64,000 nt of DNA, from positions 700,248 to 764,247 of the forward strand of contig NZ_LMUS01000006.1 of the NCBI RefSeq assembly GCF_009765835.1, written 5' to 3'. Every line of letters starts with the position of its first letter. Position 1 is the stretch's first letter. A program made the translations under genes and the position numbers. This document shows positions 7,758 through 17,683 of this stretch, one piece after another. Origin of the DNA: Granulicella sp. L56 (lineage in GTDB: Bacteria > Acidobacteriota > Terriglobia > Terriglobales > Acidobacteriaceae). The notes under the pieces are model-generated. The model ran no database searches, was not told where the DNA came from, and saw nothing but the letters and a program-made list of their open reading frames with translations.

Positions 7758-9746
7758 ATGGACTTCCAGCTCTCCACCACCTATAAGCCACAGGGCGATC
7801 AGCCCCGCGCCATTGAAGAATTAGTGAGCGGTCTCAACGCCGGAGAGAAAGACCAGGTCCTGCTCGGCGTCACCGGCTCCGGCAAAACCTTCACCATGGC
7901 CAAGGTCATCTCCGAGTCCAACCGTCCCGCCCTCATCCTCGCGCATAACAAGACGCTCGCCGCCCAGCTTTACCACGAGTTCAAGACCTTCTTCCCCAAC
8001 AACGCCGTCGAATACTTCGTCTCGTACTACGACTACTACCAGCCCGAGGCCTACATTCCCGCAGGCGACCTCTTCATCGAAAAAGAAGCCACGATCAACG
8101 AAGAGCTGGACAAGCTTCGCCTCTCCGCCACGCGCTCCCTCTTCGAACGCCGCGACTGCATCATTGTCAGCTCCGTCTCCTGCATCTACGGCCTGGGTTC
8201 GCCCGAAGCCTACTATGGCATGTTGCTGCTGCTCGAAAAAGGCCAGAAGATCAAGCGTGAAGACATCACGCGTCGTCTGGTCGAAATCCTCTACGAGCGC
8301 AACGACGTCGACTTCCGCCGCGGGACATTCCGAGTCCGTGGCGACATCATCGAGGTCTACCCCACCTACGACGAAAACGCCTACCGCATCGAACTCTTCG
8401 GCGACGAGATCGACTCACTCTCTCAGATCGATCCCCTCTTCGGCAGTGTTCGCCAGAAATATTCGCGTCTGCCCATCTACCCAAAGTCTCACTACGTCGT
8501 GCAGCCTGAACGCAAAAAGGCCGCCTCTGAATCCATCCTCGAAGAACTCTTCGAGTGGGAAGCACAACTCGAAAAAGAAGGCCGCCTGGTCGAGTCGCAA
8601 CGCATCCACCAGCGCACCCGCTTCGACCTCGAGATGATTAAATCCGTAGGCTACTGCCACGGCATCGAGAACTACTCCCGCCACATGTCCGGCCGTCTTC
8701 CCGGCGAACCGCCGCCAACGCTGCTCGACTACTTCCCGCGCGACTTCCTCATCTTTATCGACGAGTCCCACGTCACCGTCCCTCAACTCCACGGCATGTG
8801 GCACGGCGACCGCAGCCGCAAGCAGAACCTTATCGACTACGGCTTCCGCCTGCCCTCCGCCCTCGACAACCGCCCCCTTAAATTCGAGGAGTTCGAGTCC
8901 CGCACCGGCCAGATCATCTACGTCTCCGCCACCCCCGGCCCCTACGAGCTGACAAAGGCTGCCGGAGTCGTCGTCGAGCAGATCATCCGCCCCACCGGTC
9001 TCATCGACCCGCCCGTCGAGATCCGCCCCGTCAAAGGACAGATCGACGATCTGCTCGCCGAGATCCGCGACCGCACCGCAAAAAATCAGCGTGTGCTGGT
9101 CACTACTCTCACCAAGCGCATGTCCGAAGACCTCGCCAGCTACTACACCGAAGTCGGCGTCCGCTGCCGCTACATGCACTCCGAGATCGAAACCCTCGAA
9201 CGCATCAAGCTTCTCCGCGACCTACGCAAAGGTGAGTACGACGTCCTCATCGGCATCAACCTTCTCCGCGAAGGCCTCGATCTTCCGGAGGTTTCGTTGG
9301 TAGCAATTCTGGATGCCGACAAAGAAGGCTTCCTCCGCTCCCAGGGTTCCCTCATCCAGACCATCGGCCGCGCCGCCCGCCATCTCGAAGGCCGGGCCAT
9401 TCTTTATGCGGATAAGATGACCGACTCCATGCAGCGCGCCATCAACGAGACCGACCGCCGCCGCGAAAAGCAGGTCGCCTACAACGAAGAACACGGCATC
9501 ACCCCGGAAAGCATTATCCGACCGCTCGAAATGGGTCTCGCCGGAATCCTCAAAGCCGACTACGCCGACCTCACCGACGACGCCGAAGGCATGCCCGACT
9601 TCTCCACCCAGCAGGAGCTGGACACCTACATCGGCAAACTGGAATCCGACATGCGCGAAGCCGCCAAAAAATTCGAATTCGAAAAAGCCGCCAAGCTGCG
9701 CGACACAGTAAAGGAGCTTCGTACCAAGGAGTTCTTATTCAGCTAG
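7758..9746 (+). CDS. uvrB: Excinuclease ABC subunit B
   Basis: Damage-verifying helicase-like component of nucleotide excision repair, working with UvrA and UvrC. The 662-residue length is typical. The Walker A motif GVTGSGKT is near residues 37-44, the Tyr-rich beta-hairpin that clamps DNA is [12 protein letters not shown] near 92-103, the DEAD-like box is FIDESHVT, and helicase motif VI is QTIGRAAR. The last forty residues form the UVR domain that contacts UvrC. The ATG at 7758 fits the family start ([16 protein letters not shown]); upstream in-frame GTG codons lie inside the divergent gene. uvrA and uvrC are not in this window. Confidence 0.97.
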   Translation: MDFQLSTTYKPQGDQPRAIEELVSGLNAGEKDQVLLGVTGSGKTFTMAKVISESNRPALILAHNKTLAAQLYHEFKTFFPNNAVEYFVSYYDYYQPEAYIPAGDLFIEKEATINEELDKLRLSATRSLFERRDCIIVSSVSCIYGLGSPEAYYGMLLLLEKGQKIKREDITRRLVEILYERNDVDFRRGTFRVRGDIIEVYPTYDENAYRIELFGDEIDSLSQIDPLFGSVRQKYSRLPIYPKSHYVVQPERKKAASESILEELFEWEAQLEKEGRLVESQRIHQRTRFDLEMIKSVGYCHGIENYSRHMSGRLPGEPPPTLLDYFPRDFLIFIDESHVTVPQLHGMWHGDRSRKQNLIDYGFRLPSALDNRPLKFEEFESRTGQIIYVSATPGPYELTKAAGVVVEQIIRPTGLIDPPVEIRPVKGQIDDLLAEIRDRTAKNQRVLVTTLTKRMSEDLASYYTEVGVRCRYMHSEIETLERIKLLRDLRKGEYDVLIGINLLREGLDLPEVSLVAILDADKEGFLRSQGSLIQTIGRAARHLEGRAILYADKMTDSMQRAINETDRRREKQVAYNEEHGITPESIIRPLEMGLAGILKADYADLTDDAEGMPDFSTQQELDTYIGKLESDMREAAKKFEFEKAAKLRDTVKELRTKEFLFS

Positions 9747-9764
9747 CCGACTAATACCAACACC

Positions 9765-10898
9765 TTACTTAACCGATTTCTTCGTAGCACCCGCTTTGGA
9801 AGGTACCGTTTTAGTTGGTTGCACAGACTCACCATTAACCTCATCATCAATTAACTGTCCATGAGATAAAAGTAAGGGTGATTTTGATGGTTCTGGGAAT
9901 TCCATGGATTTTCCCAGTTCAGAGAGGCTTTCTAATTCTTTTTGTTCTTCGGTTGATTCTTCTTCGTCGATGGAAGCCCGGAACCTCACGGTGAGGCCTA
10001 GCTCAATTTGTCCAAATAGACGCTTCGTACCTTGCCTTAAAGCAGTTGTTAGTTCATGCTTTCTTGTCTTTTCCCCTTCGTAATTTTCGATCGTACTCTT
10101 TACGGCTTGGTCAACGACTCCATCAATCGTTTCCGTAATTTTCTTAGTGAATTCGTCGTAAGCAGCACCTTTGACGCCTAAGGCCTCTACCCGAGCACGA
10201 ACTTCTCTGATTTCTTCCACCTTCTTCCAAGCATCCAGAAACTTATTCGTTACATCAGCGACCTTCGAAAGCACTGGCAATGCGGCAACTAGAACTATTG
10301 TCGGCACCGAAGATGACAATCCCTCTAGTTTGACTTGTTCTCTACTACCGGTAATGGCTTCACTATAGTCAGCAAATAACTTACTAATGAATCTCAATTC
10401 TTTCGAGAAAGAATCCAGTTCGTTATCAAATAATTCTCTAGGTATAAGAAAGGAAACATCCGCAGTACCCGGTGCAAGATTAGTTGGAGTTACGTCTAAA
10501 TTTTTTAAACTGATTGTCGCCGCATGAACATTGTCGAGAAATTCTTTTCTATTGTTCGATAATTCTTGAACAAACTCGCGTGCTACAGAAGGCGTCATTG
10601 CGTTGCGCGAAACGGAATCAGAAACCTCTTGGGCTAGATCACGATCAAAAAAACTTTTACCGCCCATTTTCGAAATAGCCTCAATATCGGCTGGATTAAG
10701 ATGCTGATCAAGTTCAGCGACTGCCTGATTGAGTCTTGTGAGCCCTGCAGCTAATGCAGTTTGTTGTGTGGGTTGCCCTGGAGAATTAACCAAAGCCGTA
10801 AGGTTGGAGGCAATACTTTCCAAGGTCCGTTGAGTGTCGTAATTCTCCTCAACAGTCTCAATAAGATTCAGAACTTCTAAGAAGCGCTCAACTGTCAT
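9765..10898 (-). CDS. AT-rich orphan gene, unknown 377-residue protein
   Basis: I do not recognise this protein. Base composition differs sharply from its surroundings: the line 10381-10440 has 17 G/C in 60, against 34 in 60 for 9061-9120 in uvrB. It uses many A/T-ending codons. The sequence is largely helical and charged. Residues about 1-130 look like a helical bundle, and one hydrophobic stretch (VPTIVLVAALPVLSKVA, about 200-216) may be a membrane contact. A likely coiled coil (AWKKVEEIREVRARVEAL) follows, and the tail from about 310 is acidic and then Lys/Ser-rich. ATG at 10898 was preferred over TTG at 10919; neither has a good ribosome site. It converges with uvrB at 19 bases. Signs point to horizontal transfer. 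Confidence 0.7.
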   Translation of the reverse strand: MTVERFLEVLNLIETVEENYDTQRTLESIASNLTALVNSPGQPTQQTALAAGLTRLNQAVAELDQHLNPADIEAISKMGGKSFFDRDLAQEVSDSVSRNAMTPSVAREFVQELSNNRKEFLDNVHAATISLKNLDVTPTNLAPGTADVSFLIPRELFDNELDSFSKELRFISKLFADYSEAITGSREQVKLEGLSSSVPTIVLVAALPVLSKVADVTNKFLDAWKKVEEIREVRARVEALGVKGAAYDEFTKKITETIDGVVDQAVKSTIENYEGEKTRKHELTTALRQGTKRLFGQIELGLTVRFRASIDEEESTEEQKELESLSELGKSMEFPEPSKSPLLLSHGQLIDDEVNGESVQPTKTVPSKAGATKKSVK

Positions 10899-11049
10899 AA
10901 TGGACGAGCATACAATCAAAACCTAACAAAACAAATAACATATTGAGATACTTGGGCAATCCGCCTCTTGCCCTTTTCGCCACTATTTAATGCCACCACA
11001 CCCATTCAAAGGGATGCATGAACACCCACCGGCCAAGCCCCAAGAAAAC

Positions 11050-11511
11050 CTAAGCTGGCTTCACCGGCACCAACCCATGCCTCAGCATCACCTCGGCAAG
11101 CGCCTTCGGATTCGGTGGCGCACCCCCGGCAAGCAACTGCCCAATCTCCCTGAAATACTGCGCACCGAATATCCCCGGAGTAATCACCACCATCGCCTTC
11201 GCCGGCTCCGTAAACGGGTTCTCAAAGCCATGCACCGCCCCACGCGGAATAAACAGCGTATCTCCCGGCCCCACGTCAATCGTCTTCCCATCCAGCGTCA
11301 TTCGCAGCTTACCCGCCAGCCCATATCCCACCTCATCGAAACTCACATGCTGGTGTGGCAGAGGCACTCTTGCCCCCGGCGCTACCGTCATCTCAAACAT
11401 CGTCATCCCCGCCCCGGTCGAAGGCCCATCAATCAAAAACCGCAGCACAATCCCGCCCAGCCGAATCTCCTCCACCTGCACCACACCCGCACCCGCCACG
11501 TTCTCGCTCAT
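11050..11511 (-). CDS. Cupin-domain protein
   Basis: Small single-domain cupin of 153 residues. Motif 1 is present as the histidine pair and glutamate in PHQHVSFDEVGYGLAGK, and motif 2 as PGDTLFIPRGAVHGFEN, giving the usual three-His-one-Glu metal site. Proteins of this type range from sugar isomerases and dioxygenases to sensor domains, so function cannot be assigned. A proline-rich C-terminal extension (AGGAPPNPKALAEVM) suggests a small helical lid. No operon partner; the neighbouring genes are on other strands. Confidence 0.8.
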   Translation of the reverse strand: MSENVAGAGVVQVEEIRLGGIVLRFLIDGPSTGAGMTMFEMTVAPGARVPLPHQHVSFDEVGYGLAGKLRMTLDGKTIDVGPGDTLFIPRGAVHGFENPFTEPAKAMVVITPGIFGAQYFREIGQLLAGGAPPNPKALAEVMLRHGLVPVKPA

Positions 11512-11626
11512 CGCTTCTCTCGTTGTCTGGATTTAATTTCCATCATTTATAGCACTCCGCGCGATGATCGAAGATCATCATTCCGCTGAATTACATGCCT
11601 GATACACTCCGCCAAGGAGCCCACCA

Positions 11627-12013
11627 ATGTCCACCAACGGCCTCATCTCCCACCCCAGCCCCTACACCGTCCCCGAAACCCTCGACCGCCTCGAAGCCAT
11701 CCTCCACACAAAAAACATCACCGTCTTTGCCCGTGTCGATCATAGTGGCGAAGCGGCGAAGGTCGGCCTCACCATGTCGCCCACGCAACTGCTCATCTTT
11801 GGCAATCCAAAGGGCGGCACACCCATCATGATCGCCGCTCCGCTCGCCGCCATCGATCTCCCGCTCAAGGCGCTCGCCTGGCAGGATACCGGCGGCAAAG
11901 TCTGGTTGAGCTTCAATGATCCCCACTATCTGCAAGGCCGTTACGACCTGAGCGACGAGGTGCTTAAACCGATTGCCGGCCTCGAAGGCCTTATCCTGCA
12001 GGCCATAGCCTGA
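11627..12013 (+). CDS. DUF302 domain protein
   Basis: A 128-residue cytoplasmic protein without a signal peptide. The pattern SPYTVPETLDRLEAILHTKNITVFARVDHSGEA, here split as SPYTVPETLDRLEAIL and TVFARVDHSGEA, followed by LLIFGNPKGGTPIM, is diagnostic of DUF302: an amphipathic helix and a beta-hairpin ending in the GNP(K/R)xGTxxM box. The family is often found with heavy-metal or redox functions but its activity is not known. It is followed after 12 bases by a YdcF-family gene, probably in the same transcript. Confidence 0.85.
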   Translation: MSTNGLISHPSPYTVPETLDRLEAILHTKNITVFARVDHSGEAAKVGLTMSPTQLLIFGNPKGGTPIMIAAPLAAIDLPLKALAWQDTGGKVWLSFNDPHYLQGRYDLSDEVLKPIAGLEGLILQAIA

Positions 12014-12025
12014 TAACCTTACTCC

Positions 12026-12673
12026 GTGAGATTTCTCAACGGGGCCCTCTTCTATCTCTCGGCTATCGTCCTCGCCATTGTGCTCTTCGCGGTGGGCATC
12101 TATCTCACCATCCCGACGCACAACACGAGTGCCACCCACTTCGATGCGCTCATTGTTCTTGGCTATCCGGCCAATGCAGACGGCACGCCCTCGCCGGAAC
12201 AGCGTGAGCGTGTCCTCGAAGGGGTCCGTGAGTACAAGGCCGGAGTCGCTCCGTACCTCATCATGTCGGGCGCTGCTGCGCACAATCAGTACATCGAAGC
12301 CGACGTGATGGCGCAACTGGCGCGCTCGCAGGGCGTTCCCGCATCGGCGATTCTCGAAGATGTACAGGCGCAGAACACCATTCAGAACATCTACTACTCG
12401 GCCACCATCATGCACGATCACGGCATGAACTCCGCCGAGATCATCAGCTCTCCCAGCCATCTTCCTCGGGCGGCGATGATCGTCAACACGCTGAACGTCG
12501 ACCAGCCCAGCCTCTACATTAACTGGCGCACCCACGCCGCGCATTGGCCGCCCGAATACAGCATCTTCCGCGAGGCGGCGCTCTACATCGGGGAGGCCCG
12601 CAACTGCCTCATTCTCCGCTTCAATGGTTTTCCCTCCACCCGCTTCCTCCCACGCGACCGCGCAATTAATTAG
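12026..12673 (+). CDS. YdcF family (DUF218) membrane protein
   Basis: 215 residues from a GTG start. An N-terminal membrane helix (about 5-29) is followed by the DUF218 core: FDALIVLGYPANADGTPSPEQRERV, seen here as FDALIVLGYPANADG plus PSPEQRERV, then VAPYLIMSGAAAH, and later SPSHLPRAAMI. The family includes SanA and ElyC, which affect envelope integrity and undecaprenyl-phosphate metabolism, and corrinoid-binding relatives. The exact role is unknown. It is placed 12 bases after the DUF302 gene, and the catalytic domain is expected to face the periplasm. Confidence 0.8.
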   Translation: MRFLNGALFYLSAIVLAIVLFAVGIYLTIPTHNTSATHFDALIVLGYPANADGTPSPEQRERVLEGVREYKAGVAPYLIMSGAAAHNQYIEADVMAQLARSQGVPASAILEDVQAQNTIQNIYYSATIMHDHGMNSAEIISSPSHLPRAAMIVNTLNVDQPSLYINWRTHAAHWPPEYSIFREAALYIGEARNCLILRFNGFPSTRFLPRDRAIN

Positions 12674-12778
12674 CGCCCTGCCCGCATTGGGGAGCCAAAA
12701 ACCGCATTCTTCGGGTAGGATCGTTGTGCACCATAAAGTAAACGTTATCTCACCGTCTAATTCACGAAGGACTTATCC

Positions 12779-14677
12779 ATGCGCCTCGAAAAATTTGCCG
12801 CCGTCCTCCTTGCCGGTCTGCCTCTCGCCGTCATGGCCCAGCAGCCCGCCACGCTGACCATCGACACTGCCAAGCCCATCGCCGCCGTCAGCCCCACCCT
12901 CTATGGCCTTATGACGGAAGAGATTAATTACTCCTACGATGGCGGCCTTTACGCCGAACTGGTCAACAACCGCACCTTCCAATCGAATCGCGGCCCCAGC
13001 ACTGCGGACTGGACTATTCTCGAGAACGGCGACGCCCGCGCCACCATGGCCATCGACAAGACGACTGGCCCAAGCGAAGCGCTTCCCCTCAGCCTCAAGC
13101 TCACCGTCGACACAGCCGCCGCTAAATCTGAGGCAGGGATCGTCAATAGCGGCTACTGGGGCATCCCCGTCCGGCCGTCGGAGCAGTATCACGGCTCCTT
13201 CTACGCCAAGACCGACAGCGTAAGCATCGGTGCCGTCACCATCCGCATCATCAACAACGATACCGGAGCCACCGAAGCTACTGCCACCGTTCCTACTCTC
13301 AGCACCGAGTGGAAGCGTTACGAGTACACGTTGAAGACCGGAGCCGTCACCGCCTCTGCAGCCAACCATCTCACTCTCTCGGTCGAGCACCCCGGCACTG
13401 CATGGTTCTCGCTGGTCTCGCTCTTCCCGCCGACCTATCAGAACACGCCGAACGGCAATCGCATCGACCTCATGCAAAAGCTTGCTGCCATGCATCCGGC
13501 CTTCCTGCGTTTTCCCGGCGGCAACTACCTCGAAGGCGATCACATCAACGAGCGTTACGAGTGGAAGAAGACCATCGGTTCGCTCGTCGATCGCCCGACA
13601 CATCCCAGTCCGTGGAACTATCACTCCTCCGATGGACTCGGCCTGCTTGAATTCTTCGAGTGGTGTGAAGACCTGCACATGCAGCCGCTGCTCGCCGTCT
13701 ATGCCGGTTACTCCATGCGACAGGAGCACGTCGACGCCGGTGTCGGCCTCGAGCCCTATGTACAGGACGCTCTCGACGAGATCGAATACGCCACCGGCAG
13801 CACCTCGACCAAGTGGGGAGCCATCCGCGCCAAAGACGGCCATCCTGCGCCGTTCCACATCAACTACATCGAAGTAGGCAACGAAGACTGGTTCGATAAG
13901 TCCGGCAGCTACAGCGGCCGTTACGCCCAGTTCTACAAAGCCATCAAGGCGGCCTACCCCGACATCCAGATCATCGCGACCGCACCCGTCACCGGCATTC
14001 GTGCCGATGTCGTCGACGACCACTTCTACCGCTCCGCACAGGAGTTCTTCAATGACGTTCACCACTACGACAAGACTGACCGCAATGGTCCCAAGGTCAT
14101 GGTCGGCGAGTGGGCCACGCGTGAAGGCTCACCCACCACCAACATGGGCGCGGCCCTCGGCGACGCTGCATGGATGACGGGCATGGAGCGCAACAGCGAC
14201 ATCGTCGTGCTCGCCAGCTATGCTCCACTGTTCGTCAACGTCAACCCCGGCGGCATGCAGTGGCCCAGCGACCTGATCGGCTACGACGCGCTCAACAGCT
14301 ACGGTTCGCCCAGCTATTACGCGCAGGCGATGTTCAGCACGCACCTCGGCGACCATGTGCTCGACTCGAAGCTCGACGCTACCAACCCGCGCCTCTTCGA
14401 TTCGGTGACGGTCGACTCCAAGCATCACCGCGTCATCGTGAAGCTGGTGAACGGTTCGTCGCAGCCGCAGGCCGTTAGCATCAATCTCTCCGGCGCAAAG
14501 GTACACAGCAACGCCCACGTCACCACTCTTGGCGCTCCTACCACCGAGGCCACCAACTCCATCACCGACCCCACGCGCATCGTTCCCGTCGTCAGCACGA
14601 TCTCGAACGCTGCATCCACCTTCACCCACACCGTACCCCGCTACTCCATCCAGATCCTCGATCTCGACCTCAACTAA
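12779..14677 (+). CDS. Secreted alpha-L-arabinofuranosidase, GH51
   Basis: Removes arabinofuranosyl side chains from plant arabinans, arabinoxylans or arabinogalactans. The 632-residue protein has a signal peptide ending near residue 20 (AVMAQQP). A carbohydrate-binding-like beta sandwich occupies about 100-210. The catalytic barrel follows, with the acid/base Glu in YIEVGNEDWF (about 360) and the nucleophile Glu in VMVGEWATREG (about 445). A C-terminal beta domain closes it. The arrangement resembles the GH51 enzymes with an N-terminal CBM4-like insert. It is monocistronic and ends in a strong terminator. Confidence 0.9.
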   Translation: MRLEKFAAVLLAGLPLAVMAQQPATLTIDTAKPIAAVSPTLYGLMTEEINYSYDGGLYAELVNNRTFQSNRGPSTADWTILENGDARATMAIDKTTGPSEALPLSLKLTVDTAAAKSEAGIVNSGYWGIPVRPSEQYHGSFYAKTDSVSIGAVTIRIINNDTGATEATATVPTLSTEWKRYEYTLKTGAVTASAANHLTLSVEHPGTAWFSLVSLFPPTYQNTPNGNRIDLMQKLAAMHPAFLRFPGGNYLEGDHINERYEWKKTIGSLVDRPTHPSPWNYHSSDGLGLLEFFEWCEDLHMQPLLAVYAGYSMRQEHVDAGVGLEPYVQDALDEIEYATGSTSTKWGAIRAKDGHPAPFHINYIEVGNEDWFDKSGSYSGRYAQFYKAIKAAYPDIQIIATAPVTGIRADVVDDHFYRSAQEFFNDVHHYDKTDRNGPKVMVGEWATREGSPTTNMGAALGDAAWMTGMERNSDIVVLASYAPLFVNVNPGGMQWPSDLIGYDALNSYGSPSYYAQAMFSTHLGDHVLDSKLDATNPRLFDSVTVDSKHHRVIVKLVNGSSQPQAVSINLSGAKVHSNAHVTTLGAPTTEATNSITDPTRIVPVVSTISNAASTFTHTVPRYSIQILDLDLN

Positions 14678-14689
14678 TTCAACCCCGCG

Positions 14690-14736
14690 CGGCCCATCCT
14701 TTCGCCTTGATCGAGGCGAAAGGATGGGCCGTTTTT
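14690..14736 (+). terminator. Strong intrinsic terminator after the GH51 gene
   Basis: An 18-base perfect stem (14690-14707 with 14714-14731), a six-base loop and then TTTTT. It lies 12 bases after the stop codon. This is the clearest terminator in the window. Confidence 0.9.
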
Positions 14737-14800
14737 ATTTGCAATCACCTTCGCAGCATCTAATCTGAATGTGCCAAATTTAAAGTTCTGGAGCGATCCC

Positions 14801-15838
14801 ATGAGCGCAATCGGCAACGTCACCGCGAACACCGAACTGGTCGACATGGCGATGTCCTACTCGCGCAGTTGCATCCTATGCGCCGCCGCCAGGCTCGGCA
14901 TAGCCGACGCGCTCGGCAACGATGAGCGCACCGTCGAAGAGGTCGCCCAAGCCTGCAACGCCGACGCAGCCTCGCTCTATCGTCTCCTCCGCGCTCTCGC
15001 TGTTCTTGGCATCACAACCGAATCTGTTCCCCGCCGCTTTGCCCTAACCCCGTTCGGCCAGCCGCTCCGCAAAGACGCGCCGAACTCCGTCTGGGCCAGC
15101 GTCGTCTTCTGGTCCGATCTCCTCGCCGATAGCTGGTCTCATCTCACCGAATGCATCCGTACCGGAAACACCGCCATGCAGATCATGCAACAAAAAGGAA
15201 TCACCTCGCGCTGGGCCACCGCACCCGACGCCAACGCCATCTTCCGCGCCGTCATGGGGACAGCCCCAGCAGAGGACTATTTACCCATCACAAAACAGTG
15301 GGACTTCGCTAGCCGCCAGGTCATCGCCGACCTCGGCGGCGGAGGCGGTTCACTCCTCGCAGCTATCCTGTCCACGTCCCCTCAACTTCAAGGCATGCTT
15401 GTAGACCGCTCCGAATCCATCGAAGCCGCAAAACCTCGCTTTCAAAACAATGATCTCGCTACCCGATGCAAACTCATCGCCGCCGATTTGAGCACCGAGG
15501 TCCCCCGCGGCGCGGACACCTACATCCTCAAGCATGTCCTTCACGGCTACACCGACACCGCCGCAGCCGAACTTCTCCGCAACTGTCGGAATGTCATGGA
15601 CGGCGACGCCCGCCTGCTCATCATCGAGTTCGTCCTGCCCGACGTCATCTCCGAGCCCAACCCGCAACTACAGGGACGCTTCTTCAGCGATATCAACATG
15701 CTCGCCGTCACCGGAGGCAAAGAGCGCAGCGCAGTCGAGTGGTCCACCCTGCTTCAAGCGTCAGGTTTCACCATAGTGCAGTTCATTCCCGTAGCAGAGA
15801 TGGACATCTCCATAATCGAGGCGCGAACGGCCTCTTAA
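14801..15838 (+). CDS. SAM-dependent O-methyltransferase
   Basis: Belongs to the caffeate / hydroxyneurosporene / acetylserotonin O-methyltransferase group. Residues about 10-90 form the dimerisation winged helix (NADAASLYRLLRALAVLG). The SAM site is DLGGGGGSLLAAIL near residue 170, and a typical LKHVLHGYTD motif with its histidine follows near 240. ATG at 14801 is chosen because GGAG lies nine bases upstream; the alternative GTG at 14771 lacks a site. Length is 345 residues. The substrate, likely a small phenolic or polyketide-like molecule, is unknown and no biosynthetic neighbours are present. Its stop overlaps that of the convergent SCO1-like gene by four bases. Confidence 0.82.
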   Translation: MSAIGNVTANTELVDMAMSYSRSCILCAAARLGIADALGNDERTVEEVAQACNADAASLYRLLRALAVLGITTESVPRRFALTPFGQPLRKDAPNSVWASVVFWSDLLADSWSHLTECIRTGNTAMQIMQQKGITSRWATAPDANAIFRAVMGTAPAEDYLPITKQWDFASRQVIADLGGGGGSLLAAILSTSPQLQGMLVDRSESIEAAKPRFQNNDLATRCKLIAADLSTEVPRGADTYILKHVLHGYTDTAAAELLRNCRNVMDGDARLLIIEFVLPDVISEPNPQLQGRFFSDINMLAVTGGKERSAVEWSTLLQASGFTIVQFIPVAEMDISIIEARTAS

Positions 15839-16695
15839 GCCGCCGCGCCCGACATCGGTTTCTTTCGGCTAAGAAAATAGAATCCCAGCCCAATTCCAAC
15901 CAGCGTCATCAAAGCCGCCAGCCCCAGTATCCGCAGCACCGCCACCGTGTACTTCCCCGACGACGGAACATAGTTGCAGCAGTACAGCAGAAACAGATCC
16001 TTCGCCGTCGCAATCTTGAGATGCGAAGCATTCACCAGCGCCAGCCGAACATCTCTCGTCGGATAATCGATCCCGGCCAGATACTCCGACATCTTTCCCT
16101 CGGGCGTGGCAAACATAATCACGCTCGAATGCGCGAACTGGTCCATCTTTCCGTCCGGCCCCGGCACCCGAACGTAGTGAAACCCGGTAGCCTCGGCGAG
16201 CGCGGTAATCGAAGGCTGCTGCCCGGTCAAAAAATGAACGCTATCCCCCGCCCCCGGCTGCCCGATCCCAGCCAGAAAGGTCTTCTTCGCGGCACTAGCA
16301 TCCGCCGGCGTGTCCATCGGATCGATGCTCGCCACCACAACGTCATAGTCCTTCCCCGCCTTCAACTCGGTCCCCTTCAACCCGGCGGCCATGCCATGCA
16401 GCACCTGAGGACACAGCATCCCACACTTGAAATAGACCAGCGCCAGCGCAATCGGACGTTGATGGAAGTACTGCCCCAGTGTCACCTGCTTGCCCGCATC
16501 GTCCACAAAGGCAGTCGCCAGAGGTAATGGCTGGTTCAACCGCTCCACCAAACCGGCGCCCTTCAAATAGTCCGGCGTCTGCTGCGCCATCGTGCCCATC
16601 GGCTTGTCCGCGCCGATCTGTTGCCCATATGCACCTGTTGCCAACAACCCAAGACCCGCTACCGCCAGAACCCCAAAGCGCCGAAACCCAATCAA
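15835..16695 (-). CDS. SCO1/SenC-family copper chaperone-like protein
   Basis: Thioredoxin-fold protein used in copper delivery to cytochrome c oxidase or in periplasmic redox sensing. It contains the conserved Cys-x3-Cys motif (YFKCGMLCPQ), a later HSSVIMF histidine that completes the copper site, and a signal or anchor sequence at the start (LAVAGLGLLATGAYGQ). A second membrane helix lies near the C terminus (VAVLRILGLAALMTLVGIGLGFYF, 24 residues, here named only by its ends VAVLRI and LGFYF). TTG at 16695 is preferred because GGAGG lies just before it; longer frames run into non-coding sequence. Length is 286 residues. No oxidase subunit gene is adjacent. Confidence 0.82.
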   Translation of the reverse strand: MIGFRRFGVLAVAGLGLLATGAYGQQIGADKPMGTMAQQTPDYLKGAGLVERLNQPLPLATAFVDDAGKQVTLGQYFHQRPIALALVYFKCGMLCPQVLHGMAAGLKGTELKAGKDYDVVVASIDPMDTPADASAAKKTFLAGIGQPGAGDSVHFLTGQQPSITALAEATGFHYVRVPGPDGKMDQFAHSSVIMFATPEGKMSEYLAGIDYPTRDVRLALVNASHLKIATAKDLFLLYCCNYVPSSGKYTVAVLRILGLAALMTLVGIGLGFYFLSRKKPMSGAAA

Positions 16696-16837
16696 AGCAC
16701 CCTCCAACCGACTCTCTCTCCATGCTACGCCGTTGCTCCACCGTATTCGCTTCTGGGTACACCAAGGCTTCAGCCTTGGGTAGCATAAGAAGACAAAGTA
16801 TAAGGAACAGTTCTTCCCCATCCGCTTAGAGGAAAAC

Positions 16838-17605
16838 ATGATTATCATCAGCGACGAACACGTAGACCTGCCCACCCACAATGGCCCCATGCGCACCCAC
16901 ATCGTCCGCCCCACCGCGCCCGGCCGCTATCCCGGCATCGTCTTCTACTCCGAGATCTTCCAGATCACCGCGCCCATCCATCGGACCGCCTGTCTGCTCG
17001 CGGGACAGGGATACGTCGTCGCCATGCCTGAGGTCTATCACGAGTTCGAACCCGCAGGCACCGTCTTCGCCTACGATCAGGCTGGCTCCGACCGCGGCAA
17101 CGCCCTCAAGACCACCAAAACCATCGAGAGCTACGACGCCGACGCCCGCGCCGCCATCGACCACCTCAAGTCACGCCCTGACTGCACCGGACACATCGGA
17201 GCACTCGGCATCTGCCTCGGCGGACACCTCGCCTTCCGCGCCGCCATGAACCCCGATGTCCTCGCCACCGCATGCTTCTACGCCACCGACATCCACACAG
17301 GGAGCCTCGGTAAAGGCATGAACAACGACTCGCTTGAACGCGCTGCCGATATCAAAGGTGAGCTGATGATGATCTGGGGAAGACAGGACCCCCATATCTC
17401 ACTCGAAGGCCGTCTTAAGGTTCTGGCCCGGCTCAACGAGCTTGGCACCCGCCTGAGCTGGCACGAGGTCAACGGAGCCCACGCCTTTATGCGCGACGAA
17501 GGCCCGCGCTACGATCCCGAACTGGCCTACAGCCTCTACGGCCTGGTCTTTAATCTCTTCCACCGCAAGCTGGGCCAAGGCGACCTGACCGTCGCCTCAA
17601 CCTAA
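16838..17605 (+). CDS. Dienelactone hydrolase family protein
   Basis: Alpha/beta-hydrolase of 255 residues. The nucleophile is a cysteine in the elbow LGICLGGHLAF, as in true dienelactone hydrolases. The acid is probably the Asp in WGRQDPHI and the base the His in VNGAHAFMRDEG. Enzymes of this family open dienelactones in chlorocatechol breakdown, but many members act on other small esters. Ribosome site GAGG precedes the ATG by five bases. It is divergent from the SCO1-like gene and has no pathway neighbours, so the substrate is undetermined. Confidence 0.85.
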   Translation: MIIISDEHVDLPTHNGPMRTHIVRPTAPGRYPGIVFYSEIFQITAPIHRTACLLAGQGYVVAMPEVYHEFEPAGTVFAYDQAGSDRGNALKTTKTIESYDADARAAIDHLKSRPDCTGHIGALGICLGGHLAFRAAMNPDVLATACFYATDIHTGSLGKGMNNDSLERAADIKGELMMIWGRQDPHISLEGRLKVLARLNELGTRLSWHEVNGAHAFMRDEGPRYDPELAYSLYGLVFNLFHRKLGQGDLTVAST

Positions 17606-17683
17606 ACCCGCCACTAGCTGAGTTCTAGATCACCATCGCGGTACGCGGCTTGTTTCAGGTTATAGTCCATGCACCGCACTCAA

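Noticed and set aside
12773..14065. A 430-codon minus-strand open frame opposite the GH51 gene
   Set aside because: Antisense shadow of a well-supported gene; composition is that of reversed codons.
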